In this document: positions 48,401-62,400 of the stretch, piece after piece
Layout: the number at the start of each line of letters is the position of its first letter
Position numbering within the stretch: the stretch's first letter is position 1
Source: Cymodocea nodosa
Lineage: Eukaryota; Streptophyta; Magnoliopsida; Alismatales; Cymodoceaceae
Length of the DNA stretch: 64,000 bases
Reading direction: 5' to 3'
Assembly: GCA_036874045.1 (NCBI GenBank)
Contig: JAZBRI010000008.1
Span: 3,301,001-3,365,000, forward strand
Notes under the pieces: model-generated
Told to the model about the DNA's origin: nothing
Database searches by the model: none
The model's input: the letters and a program-made list of their open reading frames with translations, nothing else
Translations under genes and position numbers: made by a program

Positions 48401-51400
48401 ATATAAGGAGTGTTCGTGTACTTAGAATCTGTCAGAAAGAAGTCTAGTAGAAAGTGAATTCTAGTAGGAAATGGAAAGTGATAGAAATTTGCATATTTAT
48501 GCACATCCAAGAAAGTGATGGTATTCAAATCAATTAGTTTTGATTTTTAACTTGTATATTAACATGATTAACTTGAACTATAATACAAGTAATTAAAATT
48601 TAACATTTCCATTCATTGAAATTAATAATGAAACATCAATTAAAGTCATTAACCTTATAATGAAACATTAATTATCATAAATGAAAAATTTACATACATA
48701 AAGTTCAAATACAACTTCTTAGCAAACATTAATAAAATAAAACTTTATAAGTTTCAATACAAGTGCATAAAAGTTGAAATACAAGTTGTTGAAAATGAGT
48801 CAATCTTTGAGCATCCCACATGGATTTCATGATTTTTTCATGCATTTTATTTATCATTTATTTTCTTCATTCCTGAGTGCTGACAATAGTATTACTTGGG
48901 AAACTTGTAATTTGTTGGCAATCAGAAGGGGGACCGCTATGAGAGAGGAAGACAGTCAGGGGCTGGTGCTGATGGGAACGCTACAAGAGAGGAAGGTGGT
49001 TGGGGGTTGGTGTGGGCAAGATAGGGAGTGGGGACTGACATGGAGAGGAAGGCAATAGGGTTTCCCATGTGAGTTGATCGCAGGCCAGAGGGAGTGGAGA
49101 CCAGTGTGGAGAGGTGCGATGAGAGTTCATTGGGAGTTGGCATAGGCACAAGAGGGAGTAGAGAGAGTTTTGCAAGGGTTTAGGGTTGCACAAAGGACAA
49201 TGTGCAGGGGAAATTGAATTCAAAGGGTTTGGGAGTGGAAATAAAATCCCATGAGAGAAGATATCTGGGTCTTTATATCTAGAATTCAGAGAAAATCAAA
49301 TTCTGGGAAATGATGTGCACAAGCACTCTACCTCCAGAAATTTCAATTTTTTTCTATTGGATTTCGAGTGCACAAACACTCATGTAAAATTCATTGTTGA
49401 ATTCAATCCCCATCTTTATTGATAACTTCCTGCAAGATAAAAACTATCAATATAAAGGGTATTTTGTTTAGTTGGCCTCTGCTCTGTTTCCATAGTCTAC
49501 ACCCTCCACCATGCTTGCTAGCTTTTGTGATCCTTTTATCTTGTGCAATCTGCACCTTTTTTGGCTGCCAGTTTTCATTTCTGCTCCATGCAATTTTTGA
49601 AGTTGCATCATTTTCATTTCACTCAGCGACTTATTTTGAATGTTGACTCAAACTCCATATTGTCAAATTTTCTATTAATATTGAGCTAAAATGTTCTATG
49701 CTTATTATTTTTATGAAAAATGGATAAATTTGTTTCTGAGACATGGTTCTTTTCACTTATGCTCAGAGAATTCCACTGGATTTTCTAGAAGGTGAAAGGT
49801 TTCGTGAAGCAGCTGATTCTTACATCAGGCCTCTCTTAACCAAGGTACCACTAACATTATTCAGCTCATGCTCCATTCTTTAGCATATTAAGTGTTTAAT
49901 ACTTGGTTACTACAAGTAAAAAAGCCTTCTAATGCAAGAGAAATCTTGTTGAATACTGTGATTCTCATCTGTGGGATAATGATGACACTCTTTCAGGAAT
50001 CTAACTCAAATTGCTCAAAACACCAAGTATTAGTTCTTGTAATTTGTCCTAGTGCTAGGAAATATTTCAGTCCATCTTTTTTTTTTAGTGCTCTGTAGCT
50101 ATGCACTTTAGTGACTGATAAAAGAAAAGTTTACTTTATTTGTGATATATGAATTAGGGCATGATTCTCTTTATACATAGTTATCAAATTACCATGACTA
50201 ATCTCCAATTTTATCCATTTAGGGGGTTCCATCATTGTTCTCTGATCTCAGTCCATTGTGTGATCTCCCTTGTAAGGTTTGCTTGCTTGCTTTTTTGTTG
50301 GCCAATGGTCTATATTTTTTGGATCATCTCTTTGTGGAATTCATTACCTTTCTCTATACAGGCTGACATACTAGAAGGTTTGTTTATTGAGCTGGAAAAT
50401 TCAATTAGAACCACTGGTGGATTTCCACAAAGGTAGCTAAATAGACTGTAGGTGGCAATTGGCAACAGTCTTATATTGAAATTTGTTTTGATGCAATATG
50501 AACCCTTTTACTGCAGTCAACAGAAGGAGCCTCCATCGACACTAATGTGGTTGTTGTTTCTGTTGGGCCAGGTTCTCGATAAACCTTTCCATCTCCCACT
50601 TTGCCCTGCACTCTTTTTTATAGTGTCACAGTTGATAAATTGTGCTTATGCAGCATTTTGACAGACGGGGTCAGCTTGATGTTGCTCTTACCAAAATTAA
50701 TGAGGCTATTATGCACACCCCAACAGTGATTGACTTGTACTCAGTAAAGGTTTGTTGACACTTGCCTTATTCTATCTTTCGTGATTCTGTAAAGTGAAGA
50801 GATGTTTCTTGATTTTTTAGGTTGCATAAATGTTAGATCTCTCATCTGTCTAATGGTTCCTCTCGTGGCTTCTATTTCTTGGTTTGCTTTCATCCCTTTT
50901 GACCATTTTTGGATGTTCAAAATTCTTAGTTTCTGGTCCCACCTATTATCTGTCAAACATTTTCCTTGTTTCAGTTAATAAATCATATTATTTTTTATTC
51001 CTACATCTATTATCTCGATTTTTTCTGTCACCTAGTTTTATACTGTGATTGCTCTTTTTATTTTGAATTTATGATACATGATATATCCTTGAGGTGATGA
51101 TTTGTAAAATTCATTTATTTGCATCATAGCAACCTCCAAATTTTCTTGAATCCTTTTTGGTCTTGATTACAGGGAAGGATACTGAAACATGCTGGAGACT
51201 TACCAGCTGCTGCTGCCTTTGCAGATGAAGCAAGATCTATGGATCTTGCAGATCGTTATTTAAATAGTGAGTGTGTGAAACAAATGCTTCGGGCTGATCA
51301 GGTATCTGCATGCTCCTTTTATTTGTTTGTGGGAAGCTTATGTTGAGTACTCATTATACTTCATCATTTGTCTGTTAAAAGGTGGAAAAGGCTGAGAGAA

Positions 51401-53387
51401 CTGCTATTTTGTTCACTAAGGATGGAGATCAACATGATAATCTGCATGACATGCAGTGCATGTGGTCTGTTTTTTGTAGCATTTTTTGCTTATATATGTG
51501 AAAGACTATTGGTTCTGGCTAATCTATTTCTTATTTATCATGTGAAGGTATGAATTAGCTTCTGGTGAAAGCCACTTCCGTCAGGGTGATCTTGGTCGGG
51601 CTTTGAAAAATTTTTTGGCAGTTGAGAAGCACTATGCAGATATGACCGAAGATCAGTTTGATTTCCATTCTTATTGTTTGCACAAAATGACATTGCGTGC
51701 TTATGTGGAGATGCTGAAATTTGAAGATCGACTGCATTCCCACTCGTACTTCCACAAAGCTGCAGCAGGAACCATCAGGTTAATTTTGGCTTTTAATATG
51801 TATATGTTATTCATGGTATGACTTTGATTTTGGATTCAATGGGCTGTATTCTTACATCCTAGTGAAAGCTTCTTTAGTACCCACAATAAAAAGTTGTATG
51901 ATTGGAATAAAATATGCTTTTTAATGCAAGATAAGAGAAAAACAGTTTGCCACAGTAGAACTGTTTGTCTCAAAATTTAATTGTGTTGTTGATCCTTGGA
52001 TTTAGTGTTCATAATGGAGATCATGGTGTTGAACAGCATGGCCCATCTCTCTATACTCCATAGTCGATATTTCTACTTTCTTTCTAAACCTAGATTCTCC
52101 AGTTTCTTTACCACTTTCCTTCATTAAGTTTTATCATGTAATCAGTTGATTATTCCATTCCATTCAGCACGAATGCATCATTCATTGCCATATTCTGCAA
52201 TCACACTGCTGTTATGTGCAGTCTTATGGTTGCTATTTGCATATCAATGTCCGATGGGGTTTATTCATATTTATCTGGAAATAAGTGGTCTCATATTGGG
52301 TGATATTAGATACACTAATTTCCTATCAACTGGGCACTGATCAAAGTGAGCCTAAATCAACATGGATCTCTGTTGTGCTATTTTCTGTGGCATTTATGTT
52401 GTAGAAATGACCTGCAATTCTTGTTAAGAAACACAATCAGTTTTTTAATTCATTTTTGATGCAGATGTTACATGAAGTTGTTTGATTCTCCTAAAAAATC
52501 TGAAGCTGCAGAGGAGGAAGAATTGTCAAAATTGCCTCATTATCAGAAAAAGAAACTAAAACAAAAGCAGAGAAAGAAAGAAGCTCGTGCAAAGAAAGTA
52601 AGTTGATATGATATCAAGTGCCATTATATATATATTTTTTCTGAGTAGCACCATTTTATATTATTTATTGTATTATTCTTATCCAACATTGAAATTGTAT
52701 ACAGGAGGCTGAAGAGAAAAACGAGGAATCAATTAGCACCAGTGCATCAAAATCCGGTAAAAAGCAGCATGCAAGATCCATTGATCTGGATCCTTATGGG
52801 GAGAAACTCTTGCAGGTCTGCTTTGTATTTGCTAGGGGTGCATTTTTAAACATTTATATTTTCACAAGGTTGATGATGAAATATCTTTATGTACTTACAG
52901 GTGGAAAATCCACTGTTGGAAGCAACAAAGTACTTAAATTTGCTCCAGAAGAACTCATCCAAGTCCTTAGAAACCCATGTTCTTTCATTTGAATTAAACA
53001 TGCGAAAGAAGAAGACTTTGCTTGCCTTTCAGGTAATGCTATTGATGTTTTTGATATTGAGTTTTACTTGAAATTTCTTTTGAGAAGTACTTTGAGAATT
53101 TTGTACTATTATAGAAAGTGTCCAATTGATTAGAATGGCAGTTTTGGTTGGTGTCAGACAGTTACAGTTTGCTTTGGCTGATTTTGTCTACACCAAACTT
53201 GTATTGAAGGAAATCGTATGTGATGGTATCGATTTTTTTAGAAACTAGGATTCTAATTTTCATTGATGATTGATTCTCCTAGTTCTCTTAAATATATGAC
53301 TTTATTAATATAATAGCATTATGTTAGGAAGGAGTATTAAAATCATAATACTCTTTCCCAAGTGTTGTAGATGTACTTGGAAAAGTG

Positions 53388-53445
<58 letters not shown>

Positions 53446-56400
53446 TTCAAATCCAATCCCTAATTCAATCCTTAATTCTTCATCATGCAAAAAATGATGA
53501 TTACAACACCTTATATAGGAATCCATAAATGGATCCTTACATGGATCTCAACAAGAATACATAGAGTACCATGCTTTTCCTCAAGCTGGAATGTATATGT
53601 TTTTCATTTCAAGCTTGTTACAAATAATTTCAAAAACATTACAACTCAACCCTTTTGTAAGAATATCTGCGAGCTCTTGTGATGATGGAACATATGAGGT
53701 GAAGATGATCCCTTTGGTAACTAAATCATGAACATGGTGATAGTTAATCTTAATATGTTTTGTTTGCTCATGAAAAGTTTCATTCTTGTCTATATGAATT
53801 ACTACTTGGTTGTCACAATATGTGGGTATTGATTCTTGAACCTTTATGCCTATCTCCTGCAGTAGAGATTTAACCAAGATATTTCTCTACTAGTCTGAAC
53901 CATCAATCTATACTCTGCTTCTACACTTGAGCAAGAAACAACATTTTGCTTCTTGTTTCTCTAGGTTACTAGATTACCCTTTACAAAGGTAAGGTAGCTT
54001 GAAGTAGACTTTCTGTCTTCTTTGTCACCAGGGTAGTTTAAGTTAGAGAAGGCTTCAACCCTGAAGTGACCATGAGCTTGATAAAGAAGACCTTTACCAA
54101 GTCAACCTTTGATATTGATGAGTACCCGTTGAACTCTAGCCTAATGAACAAGTTCAGGCTAATGCATAAATTGACTTAGTAGTCCAACAAGGTGAGTTAT
54201 GTTAGGCCTGGTGACTATAAGATAGATAAGCTTTCCTATTAGACAGTGATATCTGTCTGGATTGTCTAGAAGTTTTGATGACTTATCCTAAAAGGGAGGA
54301 TTTTGTTCAATAGGAGTGTGCTCAGGTTTGCATCCAAGATTGCTAGTCTCCTTTAGTAGATTTAAGACATATTTCCATTGAGATAGAACTAGTTTTTCCT
54401 TTAAGTTGGTAAACTCAATGCCCAAAAAGTAACTAGGTCGTTCCATGTCTTTGGTATTAAAGACTTGCGAAAGATGTGCTTTAGTCTTGACAATCTCAAC
54501 ACTATCATTGCTTGTGAGAATAATGTCATTAACATAGACTGTCAAGATAATGCATCTACGGAAAGTGTGTCGAATAAAGATAGAGTGATCCATTGTACAC
54601 CGTCAAAAACCATCAGAGAACATCACTTAGCTAAACTTGTCAAACTAGGCTCATAGACTTTGTTTGAGGCTGTAGATAACCTTCTTTAATCTACATACTT
54701 GGTTTTCTTCTTGAGTGTTGGAATAGGATTGTCTATATTTTTGTATATTGATACAAGGAAAAGAAATACATATATATATAGGGAGAAGGATCTATATATG
54801 GATTCGTATACTCGATTACATCTAATATAACACTCCCCCTCAAGTTGGAGAATATATATCTATCATTCCCAGCTTATTACAAAGGTAATTAAAAGAGCTA
54901 CGACATAACGCCTTGGTGAAAATGTCCACTCGCTCTTCAAAAGATGAGACATGAGGAGTGTGAATAATACCCTTTGCTACCAAATCTCGGATATAGTGGC
55001 AATCAATTTCTATGTGTTAGGTTCGTTCATGGAAGATTTCATGTTGTGCAATATAAATCGTAGCTTGGTTGTCACAGTGCATAGTAATGAGTTCTTCTAC
55101 AGTCATCCTAAGTTCCTCTAAGAGGGAGTGGAGCCATATTAACTCACAACTAGTGAGTCGTATAGATCTGTATTCGACTTCAGCACTTGAACAAGACACC
55201 ACATTTTGTTTCTTACTCCACCACGTAACCAGATTCCCTCTTACATTGGTAAGATATCTAGAGGTAGATTTTCTCTCTTTTGTCCTCTGCAAAATCAGTA
55301 TTAGAGAACACTTCAATCTTCAAGTGCCCATTTTCTTGATATAACAACCCATTTCCTAGTGTTCCCTTGATGTAGGCTAATACTCTTTGGGCTCCTACCT
55401 AATGCACTAGTTGAGGCTTATGCATAAATTGACTTAGTAATCCCACAGTATAAGAAATATCGGGTTTAGTGACAGTGAGGTAAATCAACTTCCCAACTAA
55501 CTTCCTGTAGCTACTTGAATCTGTCAATTCCCTAGAAGACGAGTCCCAAAAAGGGGGATTCTGTTTGATAGGTATAGTTTCAGATTTGCAACTCAAACTT
55601 CTTGTCTTTACAATCAAATCAAGAGTGTATTTCCATTGGGATAGTATCATTTTTCCCTTGGAGTAAGCAAACTCAATCTCAAGAAAATATCTTGATTTTT
55701 CAAGATCCTTTGTTTCAAAGATCTTGGTAAGATGTTCTTTGGTCCTGGTAATGCCCTCACTATCATTACCTGTACGTAGAATATCATCAATATATATAGC
55801 TAGAACAGTATAGTTACAATTAGAATGACGAATGAATACAGAGTGATCAACAATGCATCTTTTGAATCCTCCAGCAACTAGTACTCCACTCAATCTGTTA
55901 AACCATGCTTGGGGGCTTTGTTTCAACCTGTAGATAGCTTTTCTCAATCTGCAAACTAGTTGTCCTTTTTGGGTGACATACTCAAAGGGTTGTGCCATGT
56001 AAACCTCTTTTGCCTGATCACCATAGAGAAAGACATTCTTTATATCAAGTTGATGGAGTTCCCACTGTTGGTTGACTGCTATAGACAGTAGAACTTTGAT
56101 AGAATTAAGATGGGTAACATGTGAGAATGTTTCAGCATAGTCAACTTCATATTCTTGTGTAAATCCCCTTACCATCAAACGAGCCTTGTGTCTCTCTACT
56201 GAGCCATCTGGTTTGTATTTCATTGTAAAGACCTACTTGCAAAAGACAATGTTTGCATCAGTTGGACAAGGAATCAGCTCTCATGTGCCACGTGACCATA
56301 GTGCTTCTATCTCTTGATCTATGGCAAGCTTCCATGTAGGATTCTTTAAGGTTTCTTGGTATGTCTTTGGTATATTCTCAGACATGACAGTTAAAATAAA

Positions 56401-59400
56401 GGTATAGTAGGAAGGACTTAGGTGGTCATAGGAAACAAAGTTAGCAATGGGGTGTTGGGTGCAAGTGTGAGTACATTTTTAGAGAGCAATAGGAAGATCA
56501 TTAGACTCTGTTGAAGAATGTTGAAAATGGTTAGTGTAAGGATTTGCATTCGAGGGGGTCCTTGGAGGGACCAAAGAATTAACTTGGAGGCGTCGTCTCC
56601 TGTGATACACTTGTAGTGGCTTTGCCTCACCCAAGTTGTCATTCCTAGCAGTACTAGAAGGCTGTACACCACTATCTCCTTGGGAATCCTCAACTAAAAT
56701 GCTCTCATCTTGACTGGCAGGAGTCAAACTAGGCAAAGGTAGATTAAAGTAACCAATATCTTCGAGGAAATAGGGTTGATCTTCAGAGAAGGTAATATCA
56801 GCAGAGATGTAGTAACATTTTGTGGGAGGATAATAGCACCTGTAACTTTTCTAGGTTCTAGAGTATCTCATAAACACACCCTTGATGGGTATCAAGTTTA
56901 TCTCGACCAAGAGTAAGATCATGAACATATGCAGTGTACTCAAACACTCTAGGAGTAAGACCAAATAATTTCTCAACAAGGTAAAGACAATGAATAAGAA
57001 TCTCTCCCTATAACGGAGAGGACGACATCCTATTAATAATATATGCAGTAGTAAGAACGACATCAGACCATAGGTACTTTGGAACTTTCATGAAGAAGAA
57101 TCCTAGTAATATCTAGTAAATGACAATGCTTTCTCTCAGTAACTTTATTCTGTTGAGAGGTGTGAGGGCATGTCATTTGGTGAATAATTCCTTGGGACGA
57201 ACAAAAATTCTGAAATATATTACTAACAAATTCTAACACATTATCAATACGAAGACACTTAGGAGTAATCAAAAATTGAGTTTTGATTTCACTAACAAAG
57301 TTTTCAATAGAAGTTATAATATTCTGCCTATCTTTCAATAGATACACCTAGCACACTCTTGAGAAGTTATCTACAAGAACAAGATAATAACGATAACCAT
57401 TTGGTGAGGTAACATGACTAAGACCCCACACATCACAATGAACTAAGTTAAAACATAATACCACTTTTAGGAAGAGAGATACATGAGGATTGGTAGATCG
57501 ACAATGTTTTCCTAATTGACAAAATTCACAATCAAAATCCAGTATAGTAACCCAAGGTAATACTTGTCGAAGCTTGTGAGTTGAAGGATGCTCTAACTGA
57601 TGATGTCAAAGAAGAGAGGACACAATAATAGATGACAACAGGGTTGCAAGACTACGAGAAGGAGTATCATGAATGAAAACATACTCCTCAGAGCTTCTTT
57701 TGTGTCCCAAACCAATTCTCTTCTTCATTTGTAGGTCTTGAAAAGTACAATGAAATGAGAAGAAAGTCACAAAATAGGATAATTGGACTATAATGGAGCT
57801 AATAGATAAAATGTTAACAGATAGTTTAGGAACATATAAGGTGTTTTCAAGTCAAATATCAGAGGTGACATCAATGGTGCCACATCTTGGTATTTGACAT
57901 GAACGTTTGTCGATAATGGTGATACTTTGTAGGTTTGGAATTTTTTTTAAGCGTGAAAAAAGGGTAGGACATTTTGTCATATGTTGAGATGCACCTGAGT
58001 CGACAATCCAGGGTTGAGTCTCATTGGTGGACATGGCCATGCCTGAAGTGGAAGCGTAGGACACGACAGTTGGGAGGTTGAAGCCTTGTGCTTGCTTCAG
58101 GTTCTCATACTCCTATTGAGTGATGGTTATAGTTGATGCCTCAGAAGTAGCACTAGGTGTATCCTTAGTTTCTGTCATTGCCCAAGCTTAAGTTGGCTTC
58201 CCAAACTTCTCCTAGCACTTCTCTGATCTATGATTTATTTTCCTATAGTGAGAATAAGGAATTCTATGCCTTCCAGTCTCAGGGTTGAGACGATTATCCT
58301 GCTTGTTCTAAGTGTTTCTGATAGCTAAGGTTGAAGCCTCTTGTGTTTCTGCACTTATCATATTGCTTGCTTTGGAAATGCGTAGAACTCTAGTAAAGGT
58401 AGTCTCCAAATCTGGTGTAGTATCTCTTCCTAGAAGGTGCCCTCAGACCTGAGACACTAAGTTCAGTGGGAGATCAGCTAGAAAGACAACCACCTAGAGA
58501 TCATTCCGATACCTCTGTAGTGTTACAAGATCAATGGTAGGTGGTTGAAGAATGTTCAGTTCTTTAAATAAAGTTCTCATTGTCTCATAATACTCTTGTA
58601 TTGATTGCCTCGACATTCGAAGAGTAAATATCTTCTCATAGATATCATAAACTCTTAAAATGTTTCTCTTAGCATACATTTGCTTTAGGATGTCTCATAT
58701 AAGTTTTGTAGGGCGAAACATCATCACAACTTTAGCAACAGACGACTCTATACTATTTTCAAGCTAAGTAATAACAGCATTATCATCTGCAAACCAGTCA
58801 TCATACGCACCATCCTTAACATTTGACGGTGGTTGAGTAAGGTGTCGACTATTCCTTTGTGCTACTACAAAGGTGAGAAAGCTCAGTGACTATGTATGAT
58901 AGTTGAGTTCATTGAGCTTGACTATTCTAGACAGTTGTCGGATTGCAGTTTCTCTGAAATCCATCAGGACCTATCGAGACAACCAACACCAATAGATTCA
59001 GTAGCCATCGTTTGCAGCATCGGTAGATTTAGTAGCCATCGTATGCACAAAGGTCAGTAACCATCGCTGACTTAGTTGCCTTCGCTCTTCAACATTCGTG
59101 GAGGAGACCTAAGAGGCTAGATGCGTGTCCCTGGAAAGTCCTACACCCACACTCAGAATTGTGGAAAAACCCACAGCCGCAGCCCTCGTGTCACCTGAAA
59201 TGTGGAAACACGGAATCTCACAACTGTCCACTTGGAACTGCAAAGTCTCGTAGCCGCACTCGTGAAAATTTGCCTAGAAATGTCTATGAAAATCCACCTG
59301 CGAAAAACCAGAGTCTCGCAGTCGCAACACGATGGATAGACGTTAGCCTGGAAACTCGTCGCTGGTCACTTGGTCGTACTTGGAAAACACATTGCCGGTC

Positions 59401-62400
59401 TTGCAACCACTTGGGAACGCAGCTGTAGCCGCAGACGTCTAAACTGGAAACACCCGTGTCGGTCTTGTAGTCGCTTGGAAGCACCCTAGCTCGATACCAT
59501 GTTGGAATAGGATTGTCTATATTTTTGTATATTGATACAAGGAAAAGAAATACATATATATATAGGGAGAATGATCCATATATGGATCTGTATACCTGAT
59601 TACATCTAATATAACACTGAGCAACATACTTATAAGGTTACTTCATATAAACTTCTTTAACAAGGTCTCTATAGAGGAAGGTGTTTTTGACATCTAGTTG
59701 ATGTAGTTCCCACTATTCGTTCATAGCCATGGATAGGAGTATATAGATTGAGTTTAGCCTGGAAATCGGCAAAAATGTTTTAGCATAATCTACTCTATAA
59801 TCTCGAGAGAAACTTTGAGCAATCAAACGAGTTTTGTATTGTGTGACTGTGCTATTTGGTTTGTATTTAACGGTAAAGACTCACTTGCAAGAAATAATGT
59901 TCACATCTACAGGATAAGTAATGAGATCCCAAGTACTATGAGACTGTAAAACATCCACTTTCTTATCCATCGCAACTTTCCGATGAGGTATCTGTAAGTT
60001 TCTTGGAATTGACTTAGAGCAAAATTTCAGCAAGAAGGCGTCAAATAATCATAGGAAATATAAAAGGTAATGAGGTGTAGAGTGTAAGAGCAGATACCTT
60101 CGTGTAGGACAATAAGTTGGAAATCTTGGTTAGATTCACCTTCCTCAGAAGTGAGTGGTGAATCAGCTAGGGGTGGAGGATCCACATCTAGGAAAGAAGT
60201 TGGTGTTACTGGAAGCATAGTTGGAGTGCAAGATTGGTGATGATACACCTATGAGGGGTGCTTAGAGGCATGAATGTCAACATTAGGAACACTTATGCCA
60301 GACACAAGTTTAGGAAAAGGAACAAGCACAGGGTCATCATTTGTTTGATGATCCTTGGAGAAATATGACTAATTCTCAAAAAAGGTAACATTTACAGAGA
60401 TGTAGTAGAGTTTTGTAGGAAGGTAATAGCAACGATAACCTTTCTAAGTTTTAGAGTAGCCAACAAAGGTACATTTAATAGAGTAGATAGACAATTTTTC
60501 TTGGTTTGGAGACAGATCCTAGATAAAAGTAACACATCTAAAAACACAAGGTGGAAGACCAAAGAGCTCCTTGTCAAGATATATACAATGAAGAGGAACC
60601 TCCCCACCAAGAGGTGTAAAAGGCAATCGATTTACCAAGTAAGATGCAGTAAGAATGACATCACCTTAGAGATACTTTGGTACATTCATTTGGATAAGTA
60701 AGGTATAGGTAATGTCAAGAAGATGACAGTGTTTTCTCTTGGCCACTCTATTTTGTTGAGACTTGTGAGTACAAGAAGTTTTGTGGATAATCTCCCAAGA
60801 AGAACACAATTGATGAAACTTGGTGCTAGTAAATTCCAAGGCATTATCAATATGCAAATATTTTGGAATAGTTGGAAACTGATTTTTTACTTTATTAAGA
60901 AAATGTTGAATGATAGATACACTAATTATATTAACTATCTTGTTTCCTATTACAAGTTCAATCATTATAATTCTATCTTCTATCTTCATTACCTTTTATA
61001 TTATTCCAATACCATTCCTTCACTTATCCTTTCTTGTGTAGCACAATTTAAAATCACTATCCTTATTTAACTTAATTTTTTCTCTTACCTATTTAGTTTC
61101 TTACTAGTATAAAATGTTGATTTTCCTTCTTATGTTTATATTTACTAATTCCATACTCTTACTAATCAAGATTCCTATATTTTAAGTTGCTAGCTATATT
61201 TTGTTGTTTTGGACTAACTTCTTTACTTACATCTATCCATTAAGATGTGAGAATTATTGTTTATTTTTATTTGCATACAGGCATTCATATAGAGTCCCTA
61301 GCTCAAGAACATTACATTTGAGGTGTGCAATGCTTTTTGCTGTTTATTTTTATTGCATTTAAGCTATAGTGCAATATATTGTTTGAAGGGTTACACCCTA
61401 ACAAATTATCTTCATGGTAACATCTCAAATAATTAAAAAGATTTAAAATTATATATTTTAACAGGGATTTAGTTATGGATAGAAATAAATGAAGGAAAAG
61501 AATTCATGTGATCAACCTCACATTAGTGAGATTAATGCATGATTTTTCTCTTTAGCTAGTGCTAGTGCATATAAGTTGCTCATGCCTTGTTCTTTTTTTT
61601 GTTGGACTATTCATAAGTATTAGACTTATTTTTGATCCGAAAAATGTGATGCACCATAAAGTATGTTGTTTAAAGTATATTCTTTAATGGATTTTTAATT
61701 TTGTATTGTTACTGCTAACTATAGTGACCTAAGAGTTTGTTTGTCATCCCTCATGGTATGCACCCATGCCCTTGTATTTGTTATAAATAAAAAATGAAAA
61801 TTTAATAATGGGAAAAAAACCTATTTAAAATGAATAATAACTTTCAGAAGGATAAGTTTTTAAAACAGAAAAAGGAAAAAAATAAATTTGTGAAAGAAGG
61901 AAAAAATTTTAAAACAGGAAAGAAGACTTAAATAGTTCCATCTGTACATGAAAACTCCCCTATTGTTTGATTTGTCACGTGGCTCATGAACATTCTGAAT
62001 CGGAAGTATTAATCGGCTTATCTTTTAATGACTGCTATTTTTGTTTCAATATGATATCAAATACTTATGCTTCTCCAAAATTCTTTTGATTTGGTGCTGC
62101 ACTCAAAAACGTCTTTGTTCATTGGTGTTCATTGGTGTCAATATGCTAACCTGCTTTTACATATTTTATCCATGGTAGGCATGATGTTGATCATTTTTAT
62201 GTATAGAAATGCATAAATAAATATTTTTTCTTTTTAACATGCCATTATTTTTAATAAGTACAATATTTTATTTCTTCTTTTTTCTCGTTCAGGCTGTCAA
62301 AAAGATGCTCATTCTTGATGAGAATAACCCTGACTCCCATCGATGTCTGGTAGGCATTCTGCAGGATCTATATGGCTTCTTTGCTTTCTAGTTCATTTTT

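Noticed and set aside
53305-53526. Open frame with a long Tyr run
   Set aside because: Translation of the (TAA)n microsatellite in a copia LTR-like stretch.
59159-59428. 89-codon open frame on the plus strand
   Set aside because: Lies antisense in the untranslated leader region of the inner copia element; composed of internal GTCTCGTAGCCGCA-like repeats and not a known protein.
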